In this document: one piece after another, positions 1-8,146 of the stretch
Numbering within the stretch: the first letter of the stretch is position 1
How the letters are laid out: each line of letters begins with the position of its first letter
Assembly (NCBI GenBank): GCA_965229605.1
Contig: OZ245892.1
Coordinates: forward strand, 1,550,001 to 1,614,000
Direction of reading: 5' to 3'
Source of the DNA: G965229605 sp965229605
Lineage (GTDB): Bacteria > Pseudomonadota > Alphaproteobacteria > CBDDJK01
DNA length: 64,000 nt
Program-made: the position numbers and the translations under genes
The notes under the pieces: generated by a model
Database searches by the model: none
What the model was told of the DNA's origin: nothing
Seen by the model: only the letters and a program-made list of their open reading frames with translations

Positions 1-203
1 TGGCGCAGCATATCCCCGTTGTCATACAGGTTCTTGTCAACGCCAAGCATCAGCTGAATGGATGGAACGTTCTTTTGTGCATAAATTGATTGAATCGCTT
101 TTTTCAAGGTTGGGCGCAAAACAGTCGGCGTCACCACGGACACAGAAAATTGATCCTGTATATCCTGGGTGCGGGCCGGGTAGGTTCCAGACAGAGTGGT
201 CAT
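1..203 (-). CDS. Glycosyltransferase family 2-like protein, N-terminal part (runs off the left edge)
   Basis: Only the first 67 codons are in the window. The reverse-strand ATG at 203-201 opens a frame with no stop down to base 1. Residues 19-40 read SVSVVTPTVLRP followed by LKKAIQSIYAQ, which is the usual first beta strand and helix of a GT-A fold glycosyltransferase of family 2 (a V-V-(I/T)-PT-x-R-P opening followed by a helix ending in S-I-x-x-Q). The enzyme would move a sugar from a nucleotide-sugar donor at the cytoplasmic face of the membrane; donor and acceptor cannot be told from the fragment. It lies 41 bp downstream of the Ldh-type gene on the same strand and is probably the last visible member of the leftward yqeY-led gene set. 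No clear ribosome binding site is seen. Family call fairly sure, substrate unknown. Confidence 0.6.
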   Translation of the reverse strand, partial: MTTLSGTYPARTQDIQDQFSVSVVTPTVLRPTLKKAIQSIYAQKNVPSIQLMLGVDKNLYDNGDMLR

Positions 204-244
204 TTAACAGGCTTTCAAGACAGCTTGGTCAGCGACAGGCGGAA

Positions 245-1228
245 TTACTTATGCGCAACTCGCACCCCTTCAACCCGGGTGCGCTGGCGGTTTTCGGCCC
301 GACGCTCGCCCGGCAGGCGGACATTCGGGTCTTTGAGCAATTCAGCAAATAAACGCTCTCCATGGACAAGCGCATTGCCTTCTGCCCCTGTACGTGCAGG
401 GTCAATCGCCAGAATAAATTCTCCGCCGCGTGGCGGTCCCCCGTCCAGGATATCATGTTGCGCGGTTTCAAAACTCAGCATTTCACCAATCAACGGACCG
501 GCCAGAAGTTCAACCATCATCGCAATCGAGGCCCCTTTATATCCCCCATAAGCCAGTTGCGCGCCTTTGAGAATTTCATCGGGATCGGTTGTCGGATCAC
601 CCTGCGCATCAATACCAACTCCCGGCGGCAACTGCCGTCCTTCACGCCCGGCAATCATCACATCGCCACGCGCCATGACTGAACTGGCCTGATCAAAAAT
701 CATCGCCTTGCCATCCGGGCGCGGCCAGCCAAAGGCAAAGGGATTTGTGCCATAAATCGGCTTGGTTCCCCCGGCAGCCGCAACCACCGGCATGTAAGAG
801 GTACAAGCCATCCCGATCAGACCCTGATTGGTCAAAAGCTCAATTTCTGGCCAGAGCGCCGCAAAATGATGGCTATTGACGACAGCGGCAATGGCAACAC
901 CTTGCTTTCGCGCCATTTCAACCAGCGGCTTTTCCATAACTTGATGGGCCAAAGGCGTAAAGCCGCCATCACCATCAACTTTAAGAACAGACGGCGCAAC
1001 CGCCTGACAATGCGGACGGGCCTTTTTATTGACCTTGCCACTGGTCAAAGCCGCAAGATAGCCTTTCAAGCGAAAAAGTCCGTGGCTGGTGACCCCGTCA
1101 CGCTCGGCCCGCATGATCACATCAGCGACAGCTTTCGCATTTTCTTCATCCAGACCCGCTTCCATAAGCGATGATCTGGCTTGCTGCTCAACCTGCTCAA
1201 GCGACATCATTTCAACCGGTTCATTCAT
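245..1228 (-). CDS. Ldh_2-family malate/L-lactate/ureidoglycolate-type dehydrogenase
   Basis: A 327-residue protein of the type-2 malate/L-lactate dehydrogenase family (Ldh_2: MdH, AllD, sulfolactate dehydrogenase ComC), which oxidises 2-hydroxy acids with NAD(P) in the cytosol. Visible family blocks in order are SHGLFRLKGYL near residue 50, VNSHHFAALWPEIE near 117 (the conserved His pair region), PIYGTNPFAFGWPRPDG near 160, the segment FDQASSVMARGDV near 178, and KGASIAMMVELLAGPL near 232. Length is typical. The ATG at 1228 overlaps the stop of the upstream exported-protein gene (1225-1228), so translation is probably coupled. The substrate cannot be read from the sequence. A sulfolactate role is possible because an HpsN-like cluster lies 33 kb away, but that is weak inference. 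Confidence 0.85.
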   Translation of the reverse strand: MNEPVEMMSLEQVEQQARSSLMEAGLDEENAKAVADVIMRAERDGVTSHGLFRLKGYLAALTSGKVNKKARPHCQAVAPSVLKVDGDGGFTPLAHQVMEKPLVEMARKQGVAIAAVVNSHHFAALWPEIELLTNQGLIGMACTSYMPVVAAAGGTKPIYGTNPFAFGWPRPDGKAMIFDQASSVMARGDVMIAGREGRQLPPGVGIDAQGDPTTDPDEILKGAQLAYGGYKGASIAMMVELLAGPLIGEMLSFETAQHDILDGGPPRGGEFILAIDPARTGAEGNALVHGERLFAELLKDPNVRLPGERRAENRQRTRVEGVRVAHK

Positions 1229-2886
1229 TCAAGCTGATCCTCTTCTTCGGAAAAATTATCGGAACTGTCAGATGTCAAAAGCGATGAAACATCTGCAAAC
1301 GGGTCGCCTATATCTGGCTCAGTTGTATCTGGCTCGGTCAGGTCTGGCTCGGGTGGGGGCGGGAAAAGAGCAACCTCAAGCGCATCAAGCGCAAAAAGCC
1401 GGGCCAGATCGGATAAACCGATATCAACCAGCACACGCGCGCCAAGACCGATTTCCTCGGCAGAAAGATCAGCAACATCACGCCCCCGCGCCCCGATAAG
1501 ATAACCTGCCACGGCTTCCCCCCATCTTTCGTTGGTCCGCGCCCGTTCAATCAGCCCGCGCAATGTCGCGCTTGATTCCAGCCCGGCGCGCTGATGATGG
1601 GCCCCGTTCGGCAAGGACTCCCACCCCGGATCAACCGAAAATTCGCTATAATAGAGTTCTTGCGGAAGCTGGTACAAAATATCGTAAACCCGTGCGGGTG
1701 CCGCAGATTGAATAAGGGCGTTTTCAGAGGGGCCCAGCAGAATCTGCAAAGGCCAAGTTTCTGGCTGATTCGGGAGATCCCCGGCCTCCAAAGAGGATAT
1801 TGCGCTTTGAACGGCTTGCGGATCAAGCGGCGAAGGCTCTGTATAAGCCTCTTCTAAATCCGTAGCCTCCAAATGCGCTAAAAGGGCGTAATGCACCGGC
1901 GCAATCGGGCTGGGCAGCGGCGTGTCCAACGTAAAGTCCGGATGCGCAGCCCGCCAGGCAAGGTCGAGAAAAACCGGATCGCTGTCAGGAAATTCGCGGA
2001 TCAGTTCAATATTCAGCGCGGCTTCTGCCAGGCGACCGGCTTGAATTTTACACGCCGTATCAAAAATGACGGCCTGGGGGTCAAAAACATCGATTGGCTG
2101 GCTTTGGGTTTCACTGATAAGCATACAGGCCTGTGCAAAGGCTCCGGTTTCAAAAAGCCGTTCAATCAGCGGCGTAACCGGTACGGAAATTTTACGGTTA
2201 ATTGACCGCCAGAAATCGACAGCCGCATCGACATAGCCAAGGGCGGCAAGCCGGTCCAGACGCAAGCTGACAATCGCCTGTCCTTGCTGTGCATCCCCTG
2301 CATTTTCCGAGTCTGTATTTTCGGCATCTATATTTTGCTCAGACGTATTTTCGCTATTTGGTGCAACCGGGGTTGGCAGTCTGGCCTGTGACAAAAGGAA
2401 GCGTCTTGTCAGTTCTTCCAAAACCCGGCTGTCCTGGCGGTCTGGCAAATAACCAAGCAGAGACTCTATGCGGTCCAGCGAAGCCCCGCGCCACATATCC
2501 ACCGGCAGCCCGCCATTTTCCTGCGACAAAGGCCCTGTACCTGCCGGATCAAGCGGGACAAGTGTTTCAGCCTCCAGACGTAAATCACCATCTTGGGTGT
2601 CAACGACTGCTTCTGTCGCATTATCCTGTATATTCTCGTTTATCTCATCTATATTGGCCGCACTGTCCTCTGGGGACGGATTTTCAGGACTATCCTGTCC
2701 TATATTTTGTGCTGAAACATCCGATGGCGCTTGTGGAGACGGCTCAACAGGTTCAACCGGGGTTTCCTCGGTCGGAAAGGCAGGGACAAGCTGGATCGGG
2801 CTATCTGACGTTTGCGCATGCAGCTGTCCGCCTGCAAAAAAGAAAGCAGCCGCACAGAACAGCGCGGCACCTGAACGCAACATCAT
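1225..2886 (-). CDS. Exported acidic protein of unknown function (about 550 residues)
   Basis: I do not recognise a named family. The protein begins with a clear Sec signal peptide (a hydrophobic run GAALFCAAAFFFAGG ending LHAQ, consistent with an AxA-type cleavage site). This is followed by about 170 residues of low-complexity Pro/Glu/Asp/Asn-rich sequence, then a mostly helical alanine- and leucine-rich body (residues about 170-500) that could be a TPR-like solenoid. The tail is very acidic and contains repeated TEPD units. I prefer the ATG at 2886 because AGGGG sits 5 bases before it; an in-frame ATG at 2901 has no visible Shine-Dalgarno. The gene lies directly after the 48-residue membrane peptide and overlaps the Ldh-type gene by four bases. 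A periplasmic scaffold or adaptor role is only a guess. Confidence 0.6.
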   Translation of the reverse strand: MMLRSGAALFCAAAFFFAGGQLHAQTSDSPIQLVPAFPTEETPVEPVEPSPQAPSDVSAQNIGQDSPENPSPEDSAANIDEINENIQDNATEAVVDTQDGDLRLEAETLVPLDPAGTGPLSQENGGLPVDMWRGASLDRIESLLGYLPDRQDSRVLEELTRRFLLSQARLPTPVAPNSENTSEQNIDAENTDSENAGDAQQGQAIVSLRLDRLAALGYVDAAVDFWRSINRKISVPVTPLIERLFETGAFAQACMLISETQSQPIDVFDPQAVIFDTACKIQAGRLAEAALNIELIREFPDSDPVFLDLAWRAAHPDFTLDTPLPSPIAPVHYALLAHLEATDLEEAYTEPSPLDPQAVQSAISSLEAGDLPNQPETWPLQILLGPSENALIQSAAPARVYDILYQLPQELYYSEFSVDPGWESLPNGAHHQRAGLESSATLRGLIERARTNERWGEAVAGYLIGARGRDVADLSAEEIGLGARVLVDIGLSDLARLFALDALEVALFPPPPEPDLTEPDTTEPDIGDPFADVSSLLTSDSSDNFSEEEDQLE

Positions 2887-2906
2887 CTTGCCCCTAACCA
2901 TCGGGC

Positions 2907-3053
2907 TTATTTAATTTCACGCGGTTGAGGGGCTTCAAGTCTTTGCTCAATCGACTGAACCGGGGCCGGAATATCAATCACCAGCAATCCGCCACCGCCA
3001 ATCACAACCAGTCCCAGAACAACAACCGTGATGATTGCAGCAAAACGAATCAT
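2907..3053 (-). CDS. Small single-pass membrane peptide, 48 residues
   Basis: This frame is short. From ATG at 3053 it gives MIRFAAIITVVVLGLVVIGG and continues to a TAA at 2907-2909, 48 residues in all. Residues 4-27 form one strongly hydrophobic membrane segment, followed by a periplasmic-style tail containing DIPAPVQSIEQRLEAP. From memory, alphaproteobacterial genomes contain short predicted proteins with this layout (membrane helix, then a DIPAP-x-x-x-x-E motif), but their function is unknown to me. The start codon overlaps the stop of yqeY (ATGA at 3053-3050), and the next gene begins about 20 bp after its stop. That spacing argues that it is a real, translationally coupled gene rather than chance. 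No biochemical role can be given. Confidence 0.65.
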   Translation of the reverse strand: MIRFAAIITVVVLGLVVIGGGGLLVIDIPAPVQSIEQRLEAPQPREIK

Positions 3054-3520
3054 GACGTCCCCAACTGACCAAGCTTCGTTTTCAACAGACCGGCTGCCAC
3101 TTGAAAATCAAGTTTTCCCGCATAATCACTGCGTAACTGCGCCATGACTTTGCCCATATCCTTCAACCCGGAAGGTGAAAGGGCCTCAATCGCCTGATCA
3201 ATCGCAGCTTCAATCTCTTCCGGTGACAGCTGGCTTGGCAGGAATTTTTGAATAATCACAATCTCTTCCTGCTCACGTTCGGCAAGATCAATCCGCCCGC
3301 CCTGCTCATATAAAGCCATCGAATCACGCCGCTGCTTGATCATCCCTTGCAGCATCGACAAAATCTCGGCTTCCTCCAGCGGTGGCAGACTCTTGGCCCG
3401 GTTGGCAAGGTCACGATCCTTTAAAGCCGCCAGAACCAGCCGGATCGTCCCGCTGGTCAGCGACTCCTTGGCCAGAAGGGCTTTCTTGAGTTCTGCTTGC
3501 AAGGCATCGCGTAACATCAT
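3050..3520 (-). CDS. yqeY: GatB/YqeY domain-containing protein
   Basis: A 156-residue YqeY-like protein. This family resembles the C-terminal tRNA-binding helical domain of the GatB subunit of glutamyl/aspartyl-tRNA amidotransferase, but its cellular job is unsettled. Visible features are the opening MLRDALQAELKKALLAKE, the block MIKQRRDSMALYEQGGR-DLA near residue 80, EIVIIQKFLPSQLSPEEIEAAI near 105, and the end LKDMGKVMAQLRSDYAGK. Two Met codons are in tandem at the start; GGAGAGACC lies just before the ATG pair at 3520/3517. Length is normal for the family (about 150). It heads a tight leftward set, with its stop overlapping the start of the 48-residue membrane peptide. Confidence 0.9.
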   Translation of the reverse strand: MMLRDALQAELKKALLAKESLTSGTIRLVLAALKDRDLANRAKSLPPLEEAEILSMLQGMIKQRRDSMALYEQGGRIDLAEREQEEIVIIQKFLPSQLSPEEIEAAIDQAIEALSPSGLKDMGKVMAQLRSDYAGKLDFQVAAGLLKTKLGQLGTS

Positions 3521-3601
3521 GGTCTCTCCAATCTCGTGGCCCGTTCAAACCAACAGGCCCTTATCTCCGGTGCGTTATATCCAGCGCGTTCAGGGTCCAG
3601 T

Positions 3602-6118
3602 TCAGGACGTTTGCTTGCGGCTGGATTTTACACCGCCCGTACTCTTCGCCTTTTTGCTTTTCTTTCCGCCCGGTATCGCGTCAGATTTGGGCTTAAGCGG
3701 CGGGCCCGCTTTCTCCTGAATATAGGAAAAGGTTAAACTGTTGCGATCACCACCAAGAGCAACCCGCGCAACCCCGCCCACTTGCAGATCACCAAATAAA
3801 ATGGCTTCTGCCAGCGGTTGCTTGATTTCACTTTGAATGAGCCGGGCAAGCGGTCTTGCGCCATACGCCGCATCATAGCCTTTGCGGGCCAGATAGGCGC
3901 GTGCACCATTGGTCAATTCAATGGTCACGTCCCGATCAGCCAGTTGCGCTTCCAGCGAAAAGATAAATTTATCAACAATCTGTGCAATAATCACCGAGGA
4001 CAGCCCGGCAAAAGGAATAACCGAATCCAGCCGGTTTCTAAATTCTGGCGGGAAAAGATTATTGATGGCCGCTGTATCTTCTTCTTCGCGTTTGGTGCGC
4101 CCAAATCCCATGACTGGTCGCGCCATTTCTGCTGCCCCGGCATTGGTTGTCATAATCACAATGACGTTACGGAAACTGACACTCTTGCCGTTATTATCGG
4201 TCAGATGCCCATAATCCATGATTTGCAAAAGAATATGGAAGATATCGGGATGCGCTTTTTCAATTTCATCCAGCAACAATACACAATGCGGAACCTGATC
4301 AATGGCTTCGGTTAAAAGCCCGCCCTGATCAAACCCGACATAGCCCGGCGGGGCCCCGATCAGGCGGGAAACCGCATGGCGTTCCATATATTCGGACATG
4401 TCAAAGCGTTTAAGCTCCATCCCCATATGCTGGGCCAGCTGGCGGGCGACTTCGGTTTTCCCGACTCCGGTTGGCCCTGAAAAGAGATAGGAGCCTATCG
4501 GTTTTTCAGGATCACGCAACCCGGCCCGGGACAATTTAATCGCCGAAACCAGCGATTCTATGGCCAGGTCCTGACCAAAAACCAGAGTCTTGAGGCCGGA
4601 TTCCAGACCGAGCAGCAGACTTTTATCATCGCGGCTGACCTGCGGGGTTGGAATACGGGCAATACGGGAGACCACCGATTCGATATCGCTGACCTGAATA
4701 ACCTTGCGGCGTTTGCCAGGCGGGCGCAACTGCTGAACCGCACCGGCTTCATCCACAATATCAATCGCTTTATCCGGCAGCTTGCGATCATTGATATAGC
4801 GGGCCGACAGGCTGACCGCTGCCTTTAAGGCATCCCGGGCATAGCGCACCTTGTGATGATCTTCAAAATAGCTCTTGAGGCCTTGCAGGATGCTGATTGT
4901 GTCTTCTTGCGAAGGTTCAGCCACGTCAATTTTCTGAAAACGGCGCGACAACGCCCGGTCTTTATCAAAGTGGTTACGGTATTCACTATAGGTGGTGGAG
5001 CCAAAACAGCGCAAACCATCTGATGCCAGCGCAGGTTTTAACAGATTGCTGGCATCCATCGCGCCGCCAGTTGTCGCCCCGGCCCCGACCAGCATATGAA
5101 TCTCATCAATAAAAAGGATGGCGTTTTTCAACTCTGCCAGTTCCTTCAAAACCGCTTTCAGCCGTTCTTCAAAATCACCGCGATAGCGGGTTCCGGCAAG
5201 CAAAGCCCCCAAATCCAGCGCATAAATTTCTGTGCCCTTGATGATATCCGGCACTTTTTCCATGACAATCGCCCGCGCCAGTCCTTCGGCAATCGCGGTT
5301 TTTCCAACGCCGGGATCGCCAACCAGAAGCGGATTATTTTTATTGCGTCGGCAAAGAACCTGCAAAACACGCTCAATTTCCCGCGACCGCCCGATCAGGG
5401 GGTCAATGCTGCCCTCCCGGAATTTCTGATTAAGATTTGTGCAGTAATTATCAATGACTCGTTCCGATTTTTCGTCACTATCTTTGAACAAAGACGATTC
5501 TTCTGTTTTGTCTGATGCATCCTGCGCAGAACTGTCCGCCGTATCATCAAATATATTATCGGAGTCAGAAGCCGCATCCGATAATTTCGGCGGGGTTTGA
5601 TCCCCTGAATCTGTGGAGGATTCAGACGGTGAATCATCTGGTCGCTCATTTGATATTTTCTTGTTTGACCGGTTTGGCGGCGGGGCGACTTTGCGGATTC
5701 TATGCGCAATATATTTCACCGCATCCAGACGCGACATATCCTGAGACTGCAAAAAGAAGACAGCATGGCTGTCACGTTCCGAAAACATGGACACCAGAAC
5801 ATTGGCGGTTGAGATATCTTCGCGCCCGGCATGTTGAACCTGCACGGCTGCCCGACGCAACACGCGCTGCAAGCCGCTGGTTGGCTGAGGATCACGGCTG
5901 CCGCTGCCCAGCATCGGGCTCAGGGTCTGCTCCAGAAAGCCAAGCAAATCATCGCGGAGTTTGCGCAGATTAACACCAGAGGCTTGCAAGACATCTGCTG
6001 CTCCCTCGTCATCAATCATCGCCAGCAAAAGATGCTCGACCGTGGTGAACTCATGCCCGTGATAGCGCGCAAGATCAACGGCACGCAAAACGGTCTGATG
6101 CAGATCATCTGAAAACAT
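3602..6118 (-). CDS. clpA: ATP-dependent Clp protease ATP-binding subunit ClpA
   Basis: An 838-residue AAA+ unfoldase of the ClpA type, the partner that feeds substrates into the ClpP peptidase and receives N-degron cargo from ClpS. Domains are an N-terminal double Clp-N repeat (residues about 1-145), a linker unusually rich in Ser, Asp and Glu (about 150-215), a first AAA module with Walker A GDPGVGKTAIAEGLA and Walker B LFIDEIHMLVGAG, and a second AAA module with GPTGVGKTEVARQLA and LLLDEIEKAHPD. These are followed by the Clp C-terminal domain and a Lys/Ser-rich tail (GGKKSKKAKSTGG). The start has AAGGT about 7 bases upstream. clpS lies 84 bp upstream on the same strand, the usual pairing. 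The long acidic linker and basic tail are the odd points; the catalytic motifs look intact. Confidence 0.96.
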   Translation of the reverse strand: MFSDDLHQTVLRAVDLARYHGHEFTTVEHLLLAMIDDEGAADVLQASGVNLRKLRDDLLGFLEQTLSPMLGSGSRDPQPTSGLQRVLRRAAVQVQHAGREDISTANVLVSMFSERDSHAVFFLQSQDMSRLDAVKYIAHRIRKVAPPPNRSNKKISNERPDDSPSESSTDSGDQTPPKLSDAASDSDNIFDDTADSSAQDASDKTEESSLFKDSDEKSERVIDNYCTNLNQKFREGSIDPLIGRSREIERVLQVLCRRNKNNPLLVGDPGVGKTAIAEGLARAIVMEKVPDIIKGTEIYALDLGALLAGTRYRGDFEERLKAVLKELAELKNAILFIDEIHMLVGAGATTGGAMDASNLLKPALASDGLRCFGSTTYSEYRNHFDKDRALSRRFQKIDVAEPSQEDTISILQGLKSYFEDHHKVRYARDALKAAVSLSARYINDRKLPDKAIDIVDEAGAVQQLRPPGKRRKVIQVSDIESVVSRIARIPTPQVSRDDKSLLLGLESGLKTLVFGQDLAIESLVSAIKLSRAGLRDPEKPIGSYLFSGPTGVGKTEVARQLAQHMGMELKRFDMSEYMERHAVSRLIGAPPGYVGFDQGGLLTEAIDQVPHCVLLLDEIEKAHPDIFHILLQIMDYGHLTDNNGKSVSFRNVIVIMTTNAGAAEMARPVMGFGRTKREEEDTAAINNLFPPEFRNRLDSVIPFAGLSSVIIAQIVDKFIFSLEAQLADRDVTIELTNGARAYLARKGYDAAYGARPLARLIQSEIKQPLAEAILFGDLQVGGVARVALGGDRNSLTFSYIQEKAGPPLKPKSDAIPGGKKSKKAKSTGGVKSSRKQTS

Positions 6119-6202
6119 CGGGGCTACCTTTTTGATCGAGTCATGCGTTGATCAGGCTTTTGCAGGAACCAGTTATTATATGTTTTCTGGATAAGGTATG
6201 TT

Positions 6203-6514
6203 TCAAGCCTGTTCGATCTTGCATAAAAGCGGATGCCCGTGCGAGCGCGCAAGATCAACAACAAGATGTGCCTTGGTATCGGCAACATCGCGGGTAAAGA
6301 CTCCGCAAATCCCGACTCCTTTATTATGGACACTGAGCATGATCTGCATGGCTTCTTCCGGGGATTTGTCGAAATAGGTTTCCAGCGCATGGACTACAAA
6401 TTCCATGGGCGTATAGTCATCATTGACCATCAGGACCTTGAAAAGCGGGGGTTTTGCAAGCTTGGGGCGTGATTTCGCCAGCACATCGGTTGCGTTGCCA
6501 TTTCCGTATTTCAC
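6203..6514 (-). CDS. clpS: ClpS adaptor protein (GTG start preferred)
   Basis: ClpS binds N-end-rule substrates and docks on the ClpA N-domain. The core is intact: PPLFKVLMVNDDYTPMEFVV with the NDD-TPMEFV pocket motif, then a helix and HNKGVGICGVFTRDVADTKA, ending with the LARSHGHPLLCKIE block. The frame stays open upstream to an ATG at 6631 (142 residues), but I prefer the GTG at 6514. AGAGG lies 5 bases before it, the product is then 103 residues as in most ClpS proteins, and the extra 39 upstream residues do not look like ClpS. The gene is followed by clpA. Function is certain; the start is the only doubt. Confidence 0.92.
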   Translation of the reverse strand: MKYGNGNATDVLAKSRPKLAKPPLFKVLMVNDDYTPMEFVVHALETYFDKSPEEAMQIMLSVHNKGVGICGVFTRDVADTKAHLVVDLARSHGHPLLCKIEQA

Positions 6515-6911
6515 ATCGTCCTCTGCCGGGTCTTTTGCGCAATAGACCGTCAGAGGATTATGCCCTTTAACAGAGTCATTGTGCCTGTACGCAAACAAAT
6601 GCTGGCGTTTTATCTGGTTGAGTGCTTTCATGCTGCTCTTTTTATACTATTGTTTTAATACTGCCGCCAATTTACCCGGATAACCCCATCAAATCTCACA
6701 TAAAAGACCTGAACAGGGTTTGTTGCCTCATTATTCTATTAAGGCTGCTTTGCAGAAAAAATCAAGGGTAAATGGCAGGGGATCTGCGCCAGTTACACCC
6801 GGTCACGATAAATAGTCTTAAATTTTCTCTCAATCTGCCTTTCATAAGTGGTGACAAAAGCCATTCACCCTATTATCATAAACTATTATATATCAGCAGG
6901 AGGGGATAATT
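6515..6911. other. Divergent intergenic region between clpS and the hydrolase gene
   Basis: About 280-400 bp, depending on the clpS start, with no convincing gene. The part nearest the hydrolase is AT-rich (CTATTATCATAAACTATTATA around 6871-6890), which suits a promoter for the plus-strand gene, and AGGAGGGG at 6898-6905 is its ribosome binding site. The other side must hold the clpS promoter, but I cannot mark its -35 and -10 with confidence. No riboswitch, tRNA or repeat was seen here. Confidence 0.5.
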
Positions 6912-7742
6912 ATGGCGCAACAATCAGATGCAATCATCGGTCAGTATATCGAGATTGAACCCGGTGTTGAACTTTATGTCGAGGATGTCGGCAAAGGCCG
7001 CCCGATTATATTTATCCCCGGCTGGACATTTACCACCCGGGTGTTTTCTCGTCAATTTGCCCATTTTTCAAAAAGCCATCGTGTGATCTCGTATGATCCG
7101 CGCAGCCATGGCCGCTCGAGCGTGACTTTTTCAGGGAACAATTATGGAACCCATGCGCAAGACCTGAAAAAACTGATTGACCAGCTTGAACTTGAAAATC
7201 CGGTGCTGGTTGGCTGGTCTGCTGGCTCTTGCACGGTGTGGCACTATGTCCGGCATTACGGGACGGATAATCTGGCAGGCTTTGTCAATATTGACATGCC
7301 ACCCATCGGCACAAGCCCCAATCCCGGAGACTGGATTGAAGCTGGCTTTGAAGATTTAGCCCACTTTTTCCAAGGCGTTCAAACGCCTGCCGGTCTGCGC
7401 GGCGTTGTTGAATGGTATGCAGATAATGTGATGATTGAACAGGACATGTCGCCAGAACTCACGCAATGGGTCGTAGAGCAAAGCCTGTGCACGCCCCCGA
7501 TTATCGCAGCTAATCTGATCACAGATATCGCTTTTTCAAATTATGTGGAAGAGGCTGTTGCCATTGATAACGCAATCCCGTCATTGCATATCGCGGCAAA
7601 TCACTGGGGCGAAACCGCCAAGGCTTTTATCAATGAAAAATGCCCGAAGTCACAATTTGAATCTTTCGGCGGACATATGATGTATTGGGAATATCCTGAA
7701 AAATTCAACCCGATCCTTTCGGCCTTCCTGAAAAATACATAG
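6912..7742 (+). CDS. Alpha/beta hydrolase fold protein
   Basis: A 276-residue cytosolic hydrolase of the alpha/beta fold family (esterase, peroxidase or lipase-like). The oxyanion-hole loop appears as IFIPGWTFTT near residue 35. The nucleophile elbow GWSAGS places the catalytic Ser at about residue 103, and the C-terminal SFGGHMMYWEYP supplies the probable catalytic His near 256. A strand ending in YDPRSHGRSS is the usual DxRG-type turn. The start is well supported by AGGAGGGG seven to eight bases upstream. It stands alone between divergent clpS and convergent gcvH, so context gives no substrate clue. The family is certain and the chemistry open; non-haem chloroperoxidase-like or aryl esterase activities are both possible. 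Confidence 0.88.
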   Translation: MAQQSDAIIGQYIEIEPGVELYVEDVGKGRPIIFIPGWTFTTRVFSRQFAHFSKSHRVISYDPRSHGRSSVTFSGNNYGTHAQDLKKLIDQLELENPVLVGWSAGSCTVWHYVRHYGTDNLAGFVNIDMPPIGTSPNPGDWIEAGFEDLAHFFQGVQTPAGLRGVVEWYADNVMIEQDMSPELTQWVVEQSLCTPPIIAANLITDIAFSNYVEEAVAIDNAIPSLHIAANHWGETAKAFINEKCPKSQFESFGGHMMYWEYPEKFNPILSAFLKNT

Positions 7743-7758
7743 ACGTGTCAACAGAGCT

Positions 7759-8130
7759 TTAGCCGCCAACCAGAGCCTTATAGGCTGCCGCATCCATCAG
7801 CTTTTCAAGCTCCGCACTATTGCTCAGGCGAATGCGGCATAACCAGCCGTCTTCGCTTTCTGCCGCAGCATTGATCCCGCCCGGCTCATCAAGCAAGGAC
7901 TGATTGATCGCCAGAACCTCCCCCGAAACCGGGGCGTAAATTTCACTCGCCGCCTTGACGCTTTCAATAACGCCAAGCTCAGCCCCGGCCTCCACCACAG
8001 AGCCGACCTCTTTAAGCTCTAAAAAGACAACATCGCCCAGCTGCTCTGCCGCATGAAGGGTGATGCCAAGTGTCGCCTCATCCTTTTCAACGCGTAGCCA
8101 TTCATGATCCTCGGAATAATAGATCGTCAT
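7759..8130 (-). CDS. gcvH: Glycine cleavage system H protein
   Basis: GcvH carries the lipoyl arm that shuttles the aminomethyl group of glycine between the P, T and L proteins. The 123-residue product starts MTIYYSEDHEWLRVEKDEAT and has the lipoylation segment GVIESVKAASEIYAPVSGE, with Lys59 as the modified residue. The frame stays open upstream to 8175, but the ATG at 8130 has AGGAGAGACCAG directly in front and gives the normal family length. It follows gcvT by 16 bp on the same strand. The gcvP gene, often next, is absent here: the following gene is convergent and unrelated. Regulation is not visible. Confidence 0.96.
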   Translation of the reverse strand: MTIYYSEDHEWLRVEKDEATLGITLHAAEQLGDVVFLELKEVGSVVEAGAELGVIESVKAASEIYAPVSGEVLAINQSLLDEPGGINAAAESEDGWLCRIRLSNSAELEKLMDAAAYKALVGG

Positions 8131-8146
8131 CTGGTCTCTCCTGTAA

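Noticed and set aside
229..471. Open frames on both strands inside the Ldh-type gene
   Set aside because: They overlap a well-supported family gene in other frames and show no family motif or ribosome site.
1303..1350. Short TCTGGCTC tandem near the end of the exported-protein gene
   Set aside because: It simply encodes the TEPD repeats of the protein tail and shows no independent structure.
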